A stretch of 64,000 bases of DNA from Variovorax boronicumulans (lineage in GTDB: Bacteria > Pseudomonadota > Gammaproteobacteria > Burkholderiales > Burkholderiaceae_C), in assembly GCF_019352895.1 (NCBI RefSeq), contig NZ_JAAAFX010000004.1, positions 584,214 through 648,213 of the forward strand, given 5' to 3'. A program made the translations under genes and the position numbers. The number at the start of each line of letters is the position of its first letter. The stretch's first letter is position 1. The notes under the pieces are model-generated. The model was not told the origin of the DNA, did not search any database, and saw nothing but the letters and a program-made list of their open reading frames with translations. Shown here piece after piece: positions 25,353-36,268 of this stretch.

Positions 25353-26849
25353 ATGAGCACTCACTCGTCCGCACCGCCCGCCACGGTCCATCCCGTGGAC
25401 CAGCGGCTTCCCCTCGGCAAGGTTTCGGCCCTCGGGCTGCAGCATGTGCTGGTGATGTATGCCGGGGCCGTCGCGGTGCCGCTGATCGTGGGCCGCGCGC
25501 TCAAGCTCACGCCCGACGAGGTCGCGCTGCTGATCTCGGCCGACCTGTTCTGCTGCGGCATCGCCACGCTGATCCAGTCGCTGGGCGCCACGCAATGGTT
25601 CGGCATCAAGCTGCCGGTGATGATGGGCGTGACCTTCGCCTCGGTCGCGCCGATGGTCGCCATCGCCAATGCCAACCCCGGCACCGCGGGGGCGCAGCTG
25701 CTGTTCGGCTCGATCATCGGGGCCGGCGTCATCTCGATCCTGATCGCGCCCATGGTCAGCCGCATGCTGCGCTTCTTCCCGCCGGTGGTCACCGGCACCA
25801 TCATCGCGGTGATCGGCATCAGCCTGATGCGCGTGGGCATCAACTGGATCTTCGGCAACCCCTTCGGCCCGACCGCGCCCGCGGTGGTCGACCCGGTCTA
25901 TGCCAAGTGGCTGGCCGAGGTCACCTCGCCCGGCAGCTCGATCCCGCCGGTGCCCAAGGGCTTCGCGATCATGCCCACCATGCCTAACCCCAAGTACGCC
26001 GACCTCACCGGCCTGGGCGTGGCCGCGCTGGTGCTGGTGTCGATCCTGCTGATCGTGAAATACGCCAAGGGCTTCGTCGCCAACATCTCGGTGCTGCTGG
26101 GCATCGTGATCGGCGCGGTGGTGGCCTCGGTAATGGGCATCATGACCTACGAGAAGGTCGGCAAGGCGCCCTGGTTCGACGTCGTGCTGCCCTTCCACTT
26201 CGGCATGCCGGCGTTCGACCCGGTGCTGATCCTCACCATGACGCTGATCATGATCGTGGTGATGATCGAGTCCACCGGCATGTTCCTGGCGCTGGGCGAG
26301 ATGACCGACCGCAAGGTCGACCAGAAGGCGCTTGCCAAGGGCCTGCGCACCGATGGCCTGGGCACGCTGATCGGCGGCATCTTCAACACCTTCCCCTACA
26401 CCAGCTTCTCGCAGAACGTGGGCCTGGTGGCGGTCACCGGCATCAAGAGTCGCTATGTCTGCGCGGCCGGCGGCGTGATCCTGGTGGTGCTGGGCCTGCT
26501 GCCCAAGATGGCGGCGCTGATCGAGTCGCTGCCCACCGTGGTGCTGGGCGGCGCGGGCCTGGTGATGTTCGGCATGGTGGCCGCCACCGGCATCCGCATC
26601 CTCTCGGGCGTGGACTTCAAGACCAACCGCCACAACCCGATGATCGTCGCGGTGTCGATCGGCGTCGGCATGATTCCGCTGATCGCGCCCAACTTCAAGC
26701 AGTGGATGCCGCACGGCCTGCACTCGCTGATCGAGTCGGGCATTTTGCTGGCGTCGATCACGGCGGTGCTGCTGAACCTGTTCCTCAACGGCGCCAAGCA
26801 CGACGAGCAGGCGATCATCACCGCGGCCAAGCAGGCCGAAGCCCACTGA
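25353..26849 (+). CDS. NCS2 family nucleobase:cation symporter (xanthine/urate type)
   Basis: A 498-residue inner-membrane permease with about 12-14 helices. The NAT/NCS2 signature occurs as QNVGLVAVTGIKSR near residue 355, and the QH motif of helix 1 is GLQHVLVMYAGA. Substrate-contact segments in helix 8 and around ESTGMFLALGE favour purines (xanthine, urate) over uracil. The ATG at 25353 follows AGGAG. The TGTATACA site upstream ties it to the purine-catabolic genes. Confidence 0.92.
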   Translation: MSTHSSAPPATVHPVDQRLPLGKVSALGLQHVLVMYAGAVAVPLIVGRALKLTPDEVALLISADLFCCGIATLIQSLGATQWFGIKLPVMMGVTFASVAPMVAIANANPGTAGAQLLFGSIIGAGVISILIAPMVSRMLRFFPPVVTGTIIAVIGISLMRVGINWIFGNPFGPTAPAVVDPVYAKWLAEVTSPGSSIPPVPKGFAIMPTMPNPKYADLTGLGVAALVLVSILLIVKYAKGFVANISVLLGIVIGAVVASVMGIMTYEKVGKAPWFDVVLPFHFGMPAFDPVLILTMTLIMIVVMIESTGMFLALGEMTDRKVDQKALAKGLRTDGLGTLIGGIFNTFPYTSFSQNVGLVAVTGIKSRYVCAAGGVILVVLGLLPKMAALIESLPTVVLGGAGLVMFGMVAATGIRILSGVDFKTNRHNPMIVAVSIGVGMIPLIAPNFKQWMPHGLHSLIESGILLASITAVLLNLFLNGAKHDEQAIITAAKQAEAH

Positions 26850-26856
26850 GCGTGCG

Positions 26857-27714
26857 TCAGATCATCGCCAGCGGCGTCTTGCGCCGCGGCGGTGGCCGCA
26901 GCCGGTCCAGCTCGGCCAGGGTCGCCGCATCCAGCACCAGGTCGACGGCGGCCAGGTTCTCCTTCAGGTGCGCACTGCGCGCCGCCTTCGGGATCGCGAC
27001 CACGCCGGGCCGGGCGATCACCGCGGCCAGCGCGAGCTGCGCGGCCGTCACGCCCAGCCGGGTCGCGAGCCGGCCCAGCGCCGCATCCCCGGCCAGCGCG
27101 CCCTGGTCGATCGGGCTGTAGGCCATCAGCGGCATGCCGCGCTCGCGCAGCCAGGGCAGCAGCGCGAACTCGGAACCGCGCTCACCCATCGACAGGTAGA
27201 CCTGGTTGACCGCGCAGCCGGGGCCGCCGCCGATGGCCTGCGTCAGTTCCTCCATGTCGTCGGTGTCGAAGTTGCTCACGCCCCAGTGGCCGATGCGGCC
27301 GTCGGCCACCAGCGCCTGCATCGCCTCCACGGTTTCGCGCAAAGGATGGTTGCCGCGCCAGTGCAGCAGGTAGAGGTCGATCGCGTCGAGCCCAAGCCGC
27401 TGCAGGCTGCGTTCGCAGGCGTCGCGCGTGTCCTCGCGGCTGGCGTTGTGCGGGTAGACCTTGCTCACGATGAACAGCTCCTCGCGCCGCACGTCGCCGG
27501 CACGCAGGGCCTCGGCCACCGCCTGGCCCACCACGGTTTCGGCGCCGCCCTCGCCGTACATCTCGGCCGTGTCGATGAGCCGGTAGCCCAGCACGATGGC
27601 CTCGCGCAGCGCCGCGACCTCAGCCGCGCGGCGCGCTTCGGCCTCGCCCATCTGCCAGGTGCCGAGACCGAGAACCGGCATCGCGCCACCGGTGGGAAGG
27701 GGAAGTTTTCGCAT
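26857..27714 (-). CDS. aldo/keto reductase
   Basis: A 285-residue TIM-barrel NAD(P)H reductase. The catalytic tetrad is visible: Asp in IDTAEMYG, the Tyr of the same segment, Lys in IVSKVYPHN and His in LYLLHWRG. The C-terminal VAIPKAARSAHLKEN segment is the NADPH-phosphate region. It resembles bacterial YeaE/2,5-diketogluconate-reductase-type enzymes. It converges on the permease gene with 7 bp between stops. Substrate unknown. Confidence 0.92.
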   Translation of the reverse strand: MRKLPLPTGGAMPVLGLGTWQMGEAEARRAAEVAALREAIVLGYRLIDTAEMYGEGGAETVVGQAVAEALRAGDVRREELFIVSKVYPHNASREDTRDACERSLQRLGLDAIDLYLLHWRGNHPLRETVEAMQALVADGRIGHWGVSNFDTDDMEELTQAIGGGPGCAVNQVYLSMGERGSEFALLPWLRERGMPLMAYSPIDQGALAGDAALGRLATRLGVTAAQLALAAVIARPGVVAIPKAARSAHLKENLAAVDLVLDAATLAELDRLRPPPRRKTPLAMI

Positions 27715-27791
27715 GGCGCCGATGGTACGAGCGCCCCGGAATCCGCCCCGGGATAACCCTCTGTGGCGCCCCGGGCATCTTGCCTACATTT

Positions 27792-27826
27792 CTTGTATGC
27801 AAGATAGAGCGGTCCTTGCATGCAAA
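27792..27826. promoter_or_regulatory. tandem GntR-type palindromes upstream of DctA-like gene
   Basis: CTTGTATGCAAG at 27792-27803 and CTTGCATGCAAA at 27815-27826 are spaced 23 bp centre to centre, about two helical turns. They precede the symporter-gntR operon by 23 bp. The TGTATgCA core is one base from the TGTATACA palindrome of the purine genes. Probable autoregulatory operators for the GntR protein at 29168. Confidence 0.65.
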
Positions 27827-27848
27827 CCCAAAGACAACAGGAGACTCC

Positions 27849-29162
27849 ATGCCTCGCTTCGCCAAATCGCTTTTCGGTCAGGTGGTCATCGCGCTGGTGC
27901 TGGGCGTGCTCGCGGGGCTGTTCGCCCCCGAGTACGCCGTCAAGCTCAAGCCGCTGGGGGACGGCTTCATCAAGCTGATCAAGATGATCATCCCTGTGCT
28001 GGTGTTCTGCGTGGTGGTGCACGGCATCGCCGGCGCCGGCGACCTGCGCCGCGTGGGCCGGGTGGGCATCAAGTCGCTGATCTACTTCGAGGTGCTGACC
28101 ACCATCGCACTGGCCATGGGCCTGGTGCTGGCCTTCGTGTTCGAGCCGGGCGTGGGCATGAACGTCGATCCGTCCAAGCTCGACCCGGCCGCCATGAGCG
28201 CCTATGCCTCCAATGCCGACAAGCTCACCAGCGGCGGCACGGTCGACTTCCTGATGAAGCTGATCCCGACCACGGTGGTCAACGCCTTCGCCACCGGCGA
28301 CGTGCTGCAGGTGCTGCTGTTCGCGGTGCTGTTCGGCTGCGCGCTCACGCTGCTGGGCGAGCGCGGCAAGCCGGTGGCGGTGGTGGTGGACGCGCTCTCG
28401 CTGGTGCTGTTCAAGATCATGGGCATCCTCATCAAGCTGGCGCCGCTGGGCGTGCTGGGTGCGATCGCCTTCACCGTCGGCCAGTACGGCATCGGCTCGC
28501 TCAAGCAGCTGGGCATGCTGGTGGCGCTGTTCTACGGCGCGGTGCTGGTCTTCGTGTTCGTGGTGCTGGGCCTGGTGATGCGCTTCTCGGGCTTCAGCCT
28601 CTGGAAGCTGCTGCGCTACCTGCGCGAGGAACTGGCGGTGGTGTTCGCCACCACCTCCTCGGACAGCGTGCTGCCGCAGATCATGGCCAAGCTGCGCCGC
28701 ATGGGCATCCGCGATTCGACGGTGGGCCTGGTGATTCCCACGGGCTACTCGTTCAACCTCGACGCCTTCTCGATCTACATCACGCTGGCTGCGGTGTTCA
28801 TCGCCCAGGCCACCAACACGCCGATCTCGATGGCCGACCTGATGACCATCCTGGCGATCGCACTGGTCACGTCGAAGGGCGCGCACGGCGTGCCGGGCTC
28901 GGCCATCGTGGTGCTGGCCGCCACGCTGCATGCCATTCCGGCGATCCCCGCGATCGGGCTGGTGCTGGTGCTGTCGGTCGACTGGTTCATGGGCATCGCC
29001 CGCGCGCTGGGCAACCTGATCGGCAACTGCGTGGCCACGGTCGCCATCGCCGCCTGGGAAGGCGACATCGACCGCGAGCGCGCGCATGCGGTGCTCGACG
29101 GCACCTATGCGCCCGACGACGAGCCGCTGGCCGAAGCCGCCCCGCTGTCCGCGGGCCACTGA
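27849..29162 (+). CDS. dicarboxylate/amino acid:cation symporter (DctA-like)
   Basis: A 437-residue SLC1/DAACS-family symporter. The Ser-rich hairpin reads FATTSSDSVLPQIM near residue 277. The next hallmark reads GYSFNLDAFSIY, where DctA has GYSFNLDGTS. The last helix keeps Asp...Arg...Asn (DWFMGIARALGNLIGN), so the Arg that binds an acidic group is present. The altered pocket suggests an acidic substrate other than plain C4-dicarboxylate. It forms an operon with a GntR/FCD regulator that starts 6 bp later. Confidence 0.9.
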   Translation: MPRFAKSLFGQVVIALVLGVLAGLFAPEYAVKLKPLGDGFIKLIKMIIPVLVFCVVVHGIAGAGDLRRVGRVGIKSLIYFEVLTTIALAMGLVLAFVFEPGVGMNVDPSKLDPAAMSAYASNADKLTSGGTVDFLMKLIPTTVVNAFATGDVLQVLLFAVLFGCALTLLGERGKPVAVVVDALSLVLFKIMGILIKLAPLGVLGAIAFTVGQYGIGSLKQLGMLVALFYGAVLVFVFVVLGLVMRFSGFSLWKLLRYLREELAVVFATTSSDSVLPQIMAKLRRMGIRDSTVGLVIPTGYSFNLDAFSIYITLAAVFIAQATNTPISMADLMTILAIALVTSKGAHGVPGSAIVVLAATLHAIPAIPAIGLVLVLSVDWFMGIARALGNLIGNCVATVAIAAWEGDIDRERAHAVLDGTYAPDDEPLAEAAPLSAGH

Positions 29163-29167
29163 GCGCC

Positions 29168-29872
29168 ATGGCGACCGACGTCAGCCCCACCGCCATCGCC
29201 GCGCGCGTGGTCGAGGCCATCCTGGCGCAGAAGCTGGCGCCGGGCGAACGGCTGGGCGAGCAGACGCTGGCCGAGACCTTCGACGTGAGCCGCACCATGG
29301 TGCGCGAGGCGCTGATGCAGCTGCAGGCGCGCGGCTTCGTCGAGGTGCAGCCGCGCCGCGGCTGGTACGTGGTGGAGCCCTCGGCCGAGGAGGCGCAGGA
29401 CGCCTTCGCCGCGCGCCGCATCGTCGAGTCGGGCATCCTGGCCGAGAGCAAGGGCCGGCCGCTGCAGAAGGTGATCCGCAAGCTGCGCGAGCACATCGGC
29501 CAGGAGCAGCGCGCCATCGACGGCGCCGATGCCGCCACCCGCGCCTTCCTGCTGGCCGACTTCCATGTGTGCCTGGCCGAGCAGATGGGCCACCGGCTGC
29601 TGGTCGACGTGCTGCGCGACCTCACGGCCCGCACCACGCTGGCCGCCACGCTCTACCAGTCGAAGCACGATGCGGGGCAGTCGTGCGCCGAGCACGGCGC
29701 GATCGTCGCCGCGCTCGAGGCGGGCGACAACGCCGCGGCGCGCACGCTGATGATCACGCACATCGGCAACGTCGAACGCGCGCTCGAGGTCGCGCCGGCG
29801 CCCGGGCTCGATGCGCCGGGCCGCCTGCGGGCCGCGCTGTCGCCCGTCGAGCTGCCGCGCAGCAAACGCTGA
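29168..29872 (+). CDS. GntR/FCD family regulator
   Basis: A 234-residue regulator with the GntR winged helix at about residues 8-75 (LAETFDVSRTMVREALMQLQ) and a C-terminal FCD domain. It follows the DctA-like gene by 6 bp and probably controls that operon through the tandem palindromes at 27792-27826. Segments such as LLADFHVCLAEQMG and ATLYQSKHDAG match the purine-locus GntR protein (16332-16997) closely, so the two are paralogues with related operators. Confidence 0.9.
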   Translation: MATDVSPTAIAARVVEAILAQKLAPGERLGEQTLAETFDVSRTMVREALMQLQARGFVEVQPRRGWYVVEPSAEEAQDAFAARRIVESGILAESKGRPLQKVIRKLREHIGQEQRAIDGADAATRAFLLADFHVCLAEQMGHRLLVDVLRDLTARTTLAATLYQSKHDAGQSCAEHGAIVAALEAGDNAAARTLMITHIGNVERALEVAPAPGLDAPGRLRAALSPVELPRSKR

Positions 29873-30033
29873 AGCCGTGACTTATTACCGCCGGCTGCTA
29901 TCGAATGCGTAGCTAGAGGCCCAGCGCTGGCCGCCGCCCGGCGCCGGTTCCTGGACCGGCCCCGTGGGGGCTCATGAGGGCATGCCCGCCGACACGACGG
30001 CGGCAGCGGGCTCGGATAAAGTCCTCCTCACCT

Positions 30034-31152
30034 ATGAATTCACCCCAACTTCAGCGCGGCGTGTTCCTCGCCCTGCTCGCCGCCGTCACCGCCGCCTTCG
30101 TCTGGGTGCTGCATCCCTTCTTCGGCGCGGTGCTCTGGGGCGTGGCACTGGCCATCCTGTTCACGCCGCTGTTCAAGTGGCTGCTGCGGAAGATGCCCGG
30201 CAAACGCAACGTGGCGGCGCTGTCGACCCTGGCCATCTGCCTGTTCATCGTGATCCTGCCACTGGCCATGGTGGGCGTGTCGCTGGTGCAGGAGATCGCA
30301 CTGGTCACGCAGAACATCCGTTCGGGCGAGATCAACTTCGCCACCTACTTCCAGCAGATCCTCGATGCGCTGCCGCAGTGGATGCTCAACCTCGTGCAGC
30401 GCTTCAACCTCGGCAACATGGAAGCCTGGCAGGCCCGCATCTCGGCCGGCGCCGCGCAGGGCAGCCAGCTGGTCGCCAGCCAGGCCCTGACCATCGGGCA
30501 GAACACCTTCGATTTCGTGGTGAGCTTCTTCGTGATGCTCTACCTGCTGTTCTTCCTGGTGCGCGACGGCGCCGAGCTCTCCAAGAAGATGCGCGACGCG
30601 CTGCCGCTCGCCAAGCCGCACACGCACTACCTGCTCAACAAGTTCACCACCGTGATCCGGGCCACCATCAAGGGCAACGTGGCGGTGGCGGTGGCGCAGG
30701 GCACGCTGGGCGGCCTGACCTTCTGGTTCCTGGGCGTGCAGGGCGCGCTGCTGTGGGCCGTGCTGATGGCCTTCCTGTCGCTGCTGCCCGCGGTGGGCGC
30801 GGCGCTGATCTGGGGGCCGGTGGCGATCTACTACCTCGCGACCGGCCAATGGTGGCAGGGTGGGGTGCTGATCTTCGTGGGCGTGTTCGTGATCGGCCTG
30901 GTCGACAACATCCTGCGCCCGCTGCTGGTGGGCAAGGACACGCAGATGCCCGACTACATCGTGCTGATGTCGACCATCGGCGGCATGGCGCTGTTCGGCA
31001 TCAACGGCTTCGTGGTCGGCCCGGTGATCGCGGCGCTGTTCATGGCGGCCTGGAGCCTGTTCGCGGACTCGGGCCATGTGGGTCCGGGGCACACCCCCCT
31101 CGAAGGTGCAGACGACCTGGACGCCGTCGAGCACACGAAGAAGAACCGGTAG
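30034..31152 (+). CDS. AI-2E family transporter
   Basis: A 372-residue membrane protein of the AI-2E/PerM/TqsA family with about eight helices. Two hydrophobic N-terminal segments, a soluble region around residues 95-155, and the family-typical FVVSFFVMLYLLFFLVRDG, FLSLLPAVGAALIWGP and GLVDNILRPLLVG segments are visible. Members export small molecules or ions; autoinducer-2 export is proven for few. It stands alone on the plus strand. The ATG at 30034 was chosen over an upstream in-frame start because the membrane domain begins there. Confidence 0.88.
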   Translation: MNSPQLQRGVFLALLAAVTAAFVWVLHPFFGAVLWGVALAILFTPLFKWLLRKMPGKRNVAALSTLAICLFIVILPLAMVGVSLVQEIALVTQNIRSGEINFATYFQQILDALPQWMLNLVQRFNLGNMEAWQARISAGAAQGSQLVASQALTIGQNTFDFVVSFFVMLYLLFFLVRDGAELSKKMRDALPLAKPHTHYLLNKFTTVIRATIKGNVAVAVAQGTLGGLTFWFLGVQGALLWAVLMAFLSLLPAVGAALIWGPVAIYYLATGQWWQGGVLIFVGVFVIGLVDNILRPLLVGKDTQMPDYIVLMSTIGGMALFGINGFVVGPVIAALFMAAWSLFADSGHVGPGHTPLEGADDLDAVEHTKKNR

Positions 31153-31304
31153 AGGGCTGAACGGCGATCGGCCGGCCGTTCCGCGCCCCTGCGGCGCCCC
31201 AACCAAGCGTTTCGCGCACGCATTTCCGCATTCCGTCGCATGGCGCTGGGCACCGCAAGGCGCCTGCGAGATCGTCGAGCCTCCAACTTCCGACGAGGCC
31301 CGCC

Positions 31305-31742
31305 ATGCATCTTCCCGCCCTCCTGTCCCGCCCGGCCGTGCGCGCCCTGTGCACCGCCGTGGTCCTCGCGCCGGCAGGCGCCTTCGCCGCCGACCTGAGC
31401 CTGAGCGTCGCCGACGGCCCGGGCGCCGAGTCCACGCTCTACGTCGCGCTGTACAGCGACGCCGCCAGCTATGCCGCCGGCAAGGCCGCGGCCTCGCAGA
31501 CCGCCCCGATGCGCGATGGCAAGGCCCGGCTCCTGTTCGCGGGGCTGGCACCCGGCCGCTATGCATTGAGGGTGTTCGCCGACGAGAACGGCAACGGCAA
31601 GCTCGACACCAACCTCATGGGCATGCCGACCGAGCGCTACGGCTTCTCGAACGACGCCAAGGGCAACCGCGCCGCGCCGGACTTCGAGGCCGCGGCGATC
31701 GCCGTCGACGCCGATCTGCAGACCGTCATCCACCTGCGCTGA
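31305..31742 (+). CDS. DUF2141 domain protein, exported
   Basis: A 145-residue protein with a signal peptide (about residues 1-28, cleavage after AFA). The rest is one DUF2141 beta-sandwich domain, with LYVALYSDAASYA, LAPGRYALRVFADENGNGKLDTNLMG and the final PDFEAAAIAVD segment. It is periplasmic or outer-surface; function unknown. The carotenoid oxygenase gene begins 9 bp after its stop, so the two are co-transcribed. Confidence 0.85.
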   Translation: MHLPALLSRPAVRALCTAVVLAPAGAFAADLSLSVADGPGAESTLYVALYSDAASYAAGKAAASQTAPMRDGKARLLFAGLAPGRYALRVFADENGNGKLDTNLMGMPTERYGFSNDAKGNRAAPDFEAAAIAVDADLQTVIHLR

Positions 31743-31751
31743 GGGGCCACC

Positions 31752-33275
31752 ATGGAACGACGCGAACTCCTGCGCCTGCTGGCCTCGGCCGGCGCCCTGC
31801 CCTTGCTGGCACCCCTGGCCCCCTCGGCCGCCTTGGCCACGTTGGCACACGCCGCCGGCACCGACGACTGGCAAGCCCAGTTCGAGGCCGCCAGCGCGCC
31901 CTGGAAGATCGGCTTCGCCACGCCGGCGGGCGACCTGCCGCTGGCCCGCGCCACGGTGCGCGGGCGCTTTCCCGATGCCGTGGCCGGCACGCTGTTTCGC
32001 ATCGGCCCGGCCGGCCACGACCTGGGCGGCGAGCGCTACCACCACTGGTTCGACGGCGACGGCATGGTGCACCGCTTCGTGATCGACGGCGCCGATGTGC
32101 GGCACCAGGGCCGCTATGTCGCCACGCCCAAGCGCATGGCCGAGGTGAAAGCCGGGCGGCACCTCGTCGAAGCCTTCGGCACCCTCCCCGCGGGCGCCGA
32201 GCCGCCCACCTCGGCCGACAGCATCAACGTGGCCAACATCAGCGTGCTGCCGCTGCAGGGCGAGCTGCTGGCGCTCTGGGAAGGCGGCTCGGCCACGCGC
32301 ATCGATGCACACACGCTCGAGACCCTGGGCGTGAAGACCTGGCGCGCCGACCTCGCGGGCATGCCCTTCTCGGCGCATCCCAAGGTGGACCCGGACGGCG
32401 CGGTGTGGAACTTCGGCGTCGGCGCCAGCCAGGGCCTGCTGGCGCTCTACGAGATCGCGCCCGAGGGCACGCTGCGCCGCGCGGCGGTGGTGCCGGTGGC
32501 CGACATGCCGATGGTCCACGACTTCGCGGTGACCGAGCGGCACCTGGTGTTCCTGATGCCGCCGCTGGTCTACGACGGCAAGCGCAAGGAAGCCGGCGCG
32601 AGCTTTCTCGATGCCTACGTCTGGCGGCCCGAACTCGGCATGCGCGCGCTGGTGATCGACAAGAAGGACTGGGCGCGGCGCTACACGCTCGAACTGCCGG
32701 CGGGCTTTCTCTTTCACGTGGGCAATGCCTGGGAAGAAGAAACGCCGCGCGGCACCTTGATCCACGTCGACTATGTGCGTTCGGACAACGCCGATTCGGT
32801 GTTCACCACCAACCGCGAAGTGATGCGCGCGCGCCGCGTGCGGGGCGCCGACCCGCACCTTGCCGTGGCCACGCTGAACCTCGGCACCGGCCGGGCCACG
32901 CAGGCCGCCGTGGCGCAGGAGGCCGAGTTCCCGCGCATCGATCCGCGCCGCGTCGGCCTGCGTCACCGCCAGGTGGTGCACGCCACGCAGATCCGGCCCG
33001 ACCTGCCCGGCTTCGGCGCGGTCGCGCGCACCGATGTCGAGACCGGCCGCAGCCAGCGCTTCAGCTACGGCACGCAGGCCATCGTGGAAGAACACGTCTT
33101 CGTGCCGGACGGTGCGAAGCCCGGCTGGGTGCTGGGCACGGTGCTCGACTTCGGCCGGCAGAAGACCGTGCTGTCGTGCTTCGCCGCCGACCACCTCGGG
33201 GCGGGGCCGGTGGCGCAGGCCACGCTGCCGTACGCGCTGCCCTTGGGACTGCATGGCGCCTTCGTGCCGGCCTGA
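31752..33275 (+). CDS. carotenoid oxygenase family protein with Tat-like signal
   Basis: A 507-residue member of the carotenoid/stilbene cleavage oxygenase family, a seven-bladed propeller with a four-His iron site. Candidate ligands are His in FSAHPKVDP, MVHDFAVTE, FLFHVGNAW and LGLHGAF, in the expected order. The N-terminus RRELLRLLASAG plus a hydrophobic stretch looks like a twin-arginine signal, so the enzyme is probably exported. No carotenoid biosynthesis genes are near, so the substrate may be an external apocarotenoid or a stilbene/lignin-type olefin. It follows the DUF2141 gene by 9 bp. Confidence 0.88.
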   Translation: MERRELLRLLASAGALPLLAPLAPSAALATLAHAAGTDDWQAQFEAASAPWKIGFATPAGDLPLARATVRGRFPDAVAGTLFRIGPAGHDLGGERYHHWFDGDGMVHRFVIDGADVRHQGRYVATPKRMAEVKAGRHLVEAFGTLPAGAEPPTSADSINVANISVLPLQGELLALWEGGSATRIDAHTLETLGVKTWRADLAGMPFSAHPKVDPDGAVWNFGVGASQGLLALYEIAPEGTLRRAAVVPVADMPMVHDFAVTERHLVFLMPPLVYDGKRKEAGASFLDAYVWRPELGMRALVIDKKDWARRYTLELPAGFLFHVGNAWEEETPRGTLIHVDYVRSDNADSVFTTNREVMRARRVRGADPHLAVATLNLGTGRATQAAVAQEAEFPRIDPRRVGLRHRQVVHATQIRPDLPGFGAVARTDVETGRSQRFSYGTQAIVEEHVFVPDGAKPGWVLGTVLDFGRQKTVLSCFAADHLGAGPVAQATLPYALPLGLHGAFVPA

Positions 33276-33285
33276 CACGGCCTCC

Positions 33286-34188
33286 TCAGCGCTCCCACCA
33301 GCCCTCGTCGAAATGCCCCTGCAGGAAGGCCACGAAGCCCGACACCTTGCCCGGCACCAGCTTGGGCGAGGGAAAGACCGCATGGATCTCCTGCTCGGGC
33401 AGGCTGTGGTCGGCCAGCACCGCCTGCACCTTGCCGGACGCCAGCGACTCGCTCGCCACGTAGCGCGGCATCAGCGCGATGCCCAGCCCGTCGCGCGCGG
33501 CCGCCAGCACGGCCGACAGGTTGTTCGAGCGGAAGCGCCCCGACACCGGCACCGTGACCGCGTCGCCCCGGGGCGTGTGCATGCGCCAGAACTCGTCGCC
33601 CACCACGCTGCTGTAGACCAGCGCCACATGCGCGCCCAGGTCCTGCGCGCGCCTGGGCGTGCCGTGCTTCTTCAGGTAGGCCGGTGACGCCACCATGACC
33701 CACGGGTTGACGCCCAGGTAGCGCGCGCCCAGCGAGGAATCGGCCAGCTTGCCCATGCGGACCGCGACGTCGATGCCCTGCGCGATCAGGTCGACATAGC
33801 GGTCCTCGAAGCTCAGGTCGAGCTGCAGCTGCGGATGGCGTCGCATGTAGGCCAGCGCCAGCGGCACCACCACGCGGCGGCCGAAGGCCACCGAGGTGCC
33901 GATGCGCAGCAGCCCCTGCGCCTGGTTCTGCCGCAGCTGCACGATGCTGTCGGCCTCCTGCGCGTCGCGCACGATGCTCTTGCATTTCTCGTAGTACAGC
34001 GCACCGGGCTCGGTCAGGCTCACCCCGCGCGTGTTGCGGTTGAGCAGCCGCACCTTGAGCCGCGCCTCGGTGGCCGCGACCTGCTTGGTCACGGTGGGCT
34101 GGGTGGTGTTGAACTCGCGCGCGGCTTTGGAGAAGCTTCCGGTCTCCACCACGCGCACGAACATCTCCATGGCTAAGAGGCGGTCCAT
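33286..34188 (-). CDS. LysR family regulator of the gcl operon
   Basis: A 300-residue LysR regulator of the CrgA-like group, with the HTH segment [20 protein letters not shown] near the N-terminus and an effector-binding domain. It is divergent from gcl-hyi-glxR, and a TATTCC-N5-GGAATA palindrome lies just upstream of its start. The ATG at 34188 has AGGA at proper spacing; ATG 34197 and GTG 34206 are alternatives. The likely role is control of the glyoxylate-to-glycerate genes, comparable with TtuA-type regulators. Confidence 0.9.
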   Translation of the reverse strand: MDRLLAMEMFVRVVETGSFSKAAREFNTTQPTVTKQVAATEARLKVRLLNRNTRGVSLTEPGALYYEKCKSIVRDAQEADSIVQLRQNQAQGLLRIGTSVAFGRRVVVPLALAYMRRHPQLQLDLSFEDRYVDLIAQGIDVAVRMGKLADSSLGARYLGVNPWVMVASPAYLKKHGTPRRAQDLGAHVALVYSSVVGDEFWRMHTPRGDAVTVPVSGRFRSNNLSAVLAAARDGLGIALMPRYVASESLASGKVQAVLADHSLPEQEIHAVFPSPKLVPGKVSGFVAFLQGHFDEGWWER

Positions 34189-34207
34189 GGCCCGCATCCT
34201 AGCCACT

Positions 34208-34224
34208 TATTCCACCACGGAATA
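34208..34224. promoter_or_regulatory. operator palindrome between LysR and gcl
   Basis: A perfect inverted repeat TATTCC-ACCAC-GGAATA, 17 bp, 20 bp upstream of the LysR start and about 75 bp upstream of gcl. Its position and the T-N11-A pattern fit a LysR-type operator. Confidence 0.6.
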
Positions 34225-34299
34225 GCTTTTATGGTCCCCGGCCCTCTTCTTCGAACGCGCCCCGCTTCCTACAGTGGGCCCACCTCAAGGAGAGTTCCC

Positions 34300-36093
<1,794 letters not shown>

Positions 36094-36138
36094 GAGAGAT
36101 GCGGACTTCCAGGACACGGACTTCCGGACGCAGAGGAC

Positions 36139-36220
36139 GCGAAGGTTTCGCAAAGGACGCAAAAGGAAAAGCCCCAAATATTTCTTCGATGTTCTTTCGC
36201 ATCTTTCGCGAAACCTTCGC
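36139..36220. repeat. inverted-repeat element in the gcl-hyi spacer
   Basis: A perfect 13-bp inverted repeat GCGAAGGTTTCGC / GCGAAACCTTCGC (36139-36151, 36208-36220) is embedded in a longer imperfect palindrome of GAGGACGCGAAGG-like units and encloses an A/T-rich loop. It looks like a dispersed intergenic element and would form a large hairpin in the operon mRNA. Confidence 0.6.
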
Positions 36221-36268
36221 GCCCTTCGCGCAGGGCCTTCCGATCCCGAATTCCAGAGACACCGCACC

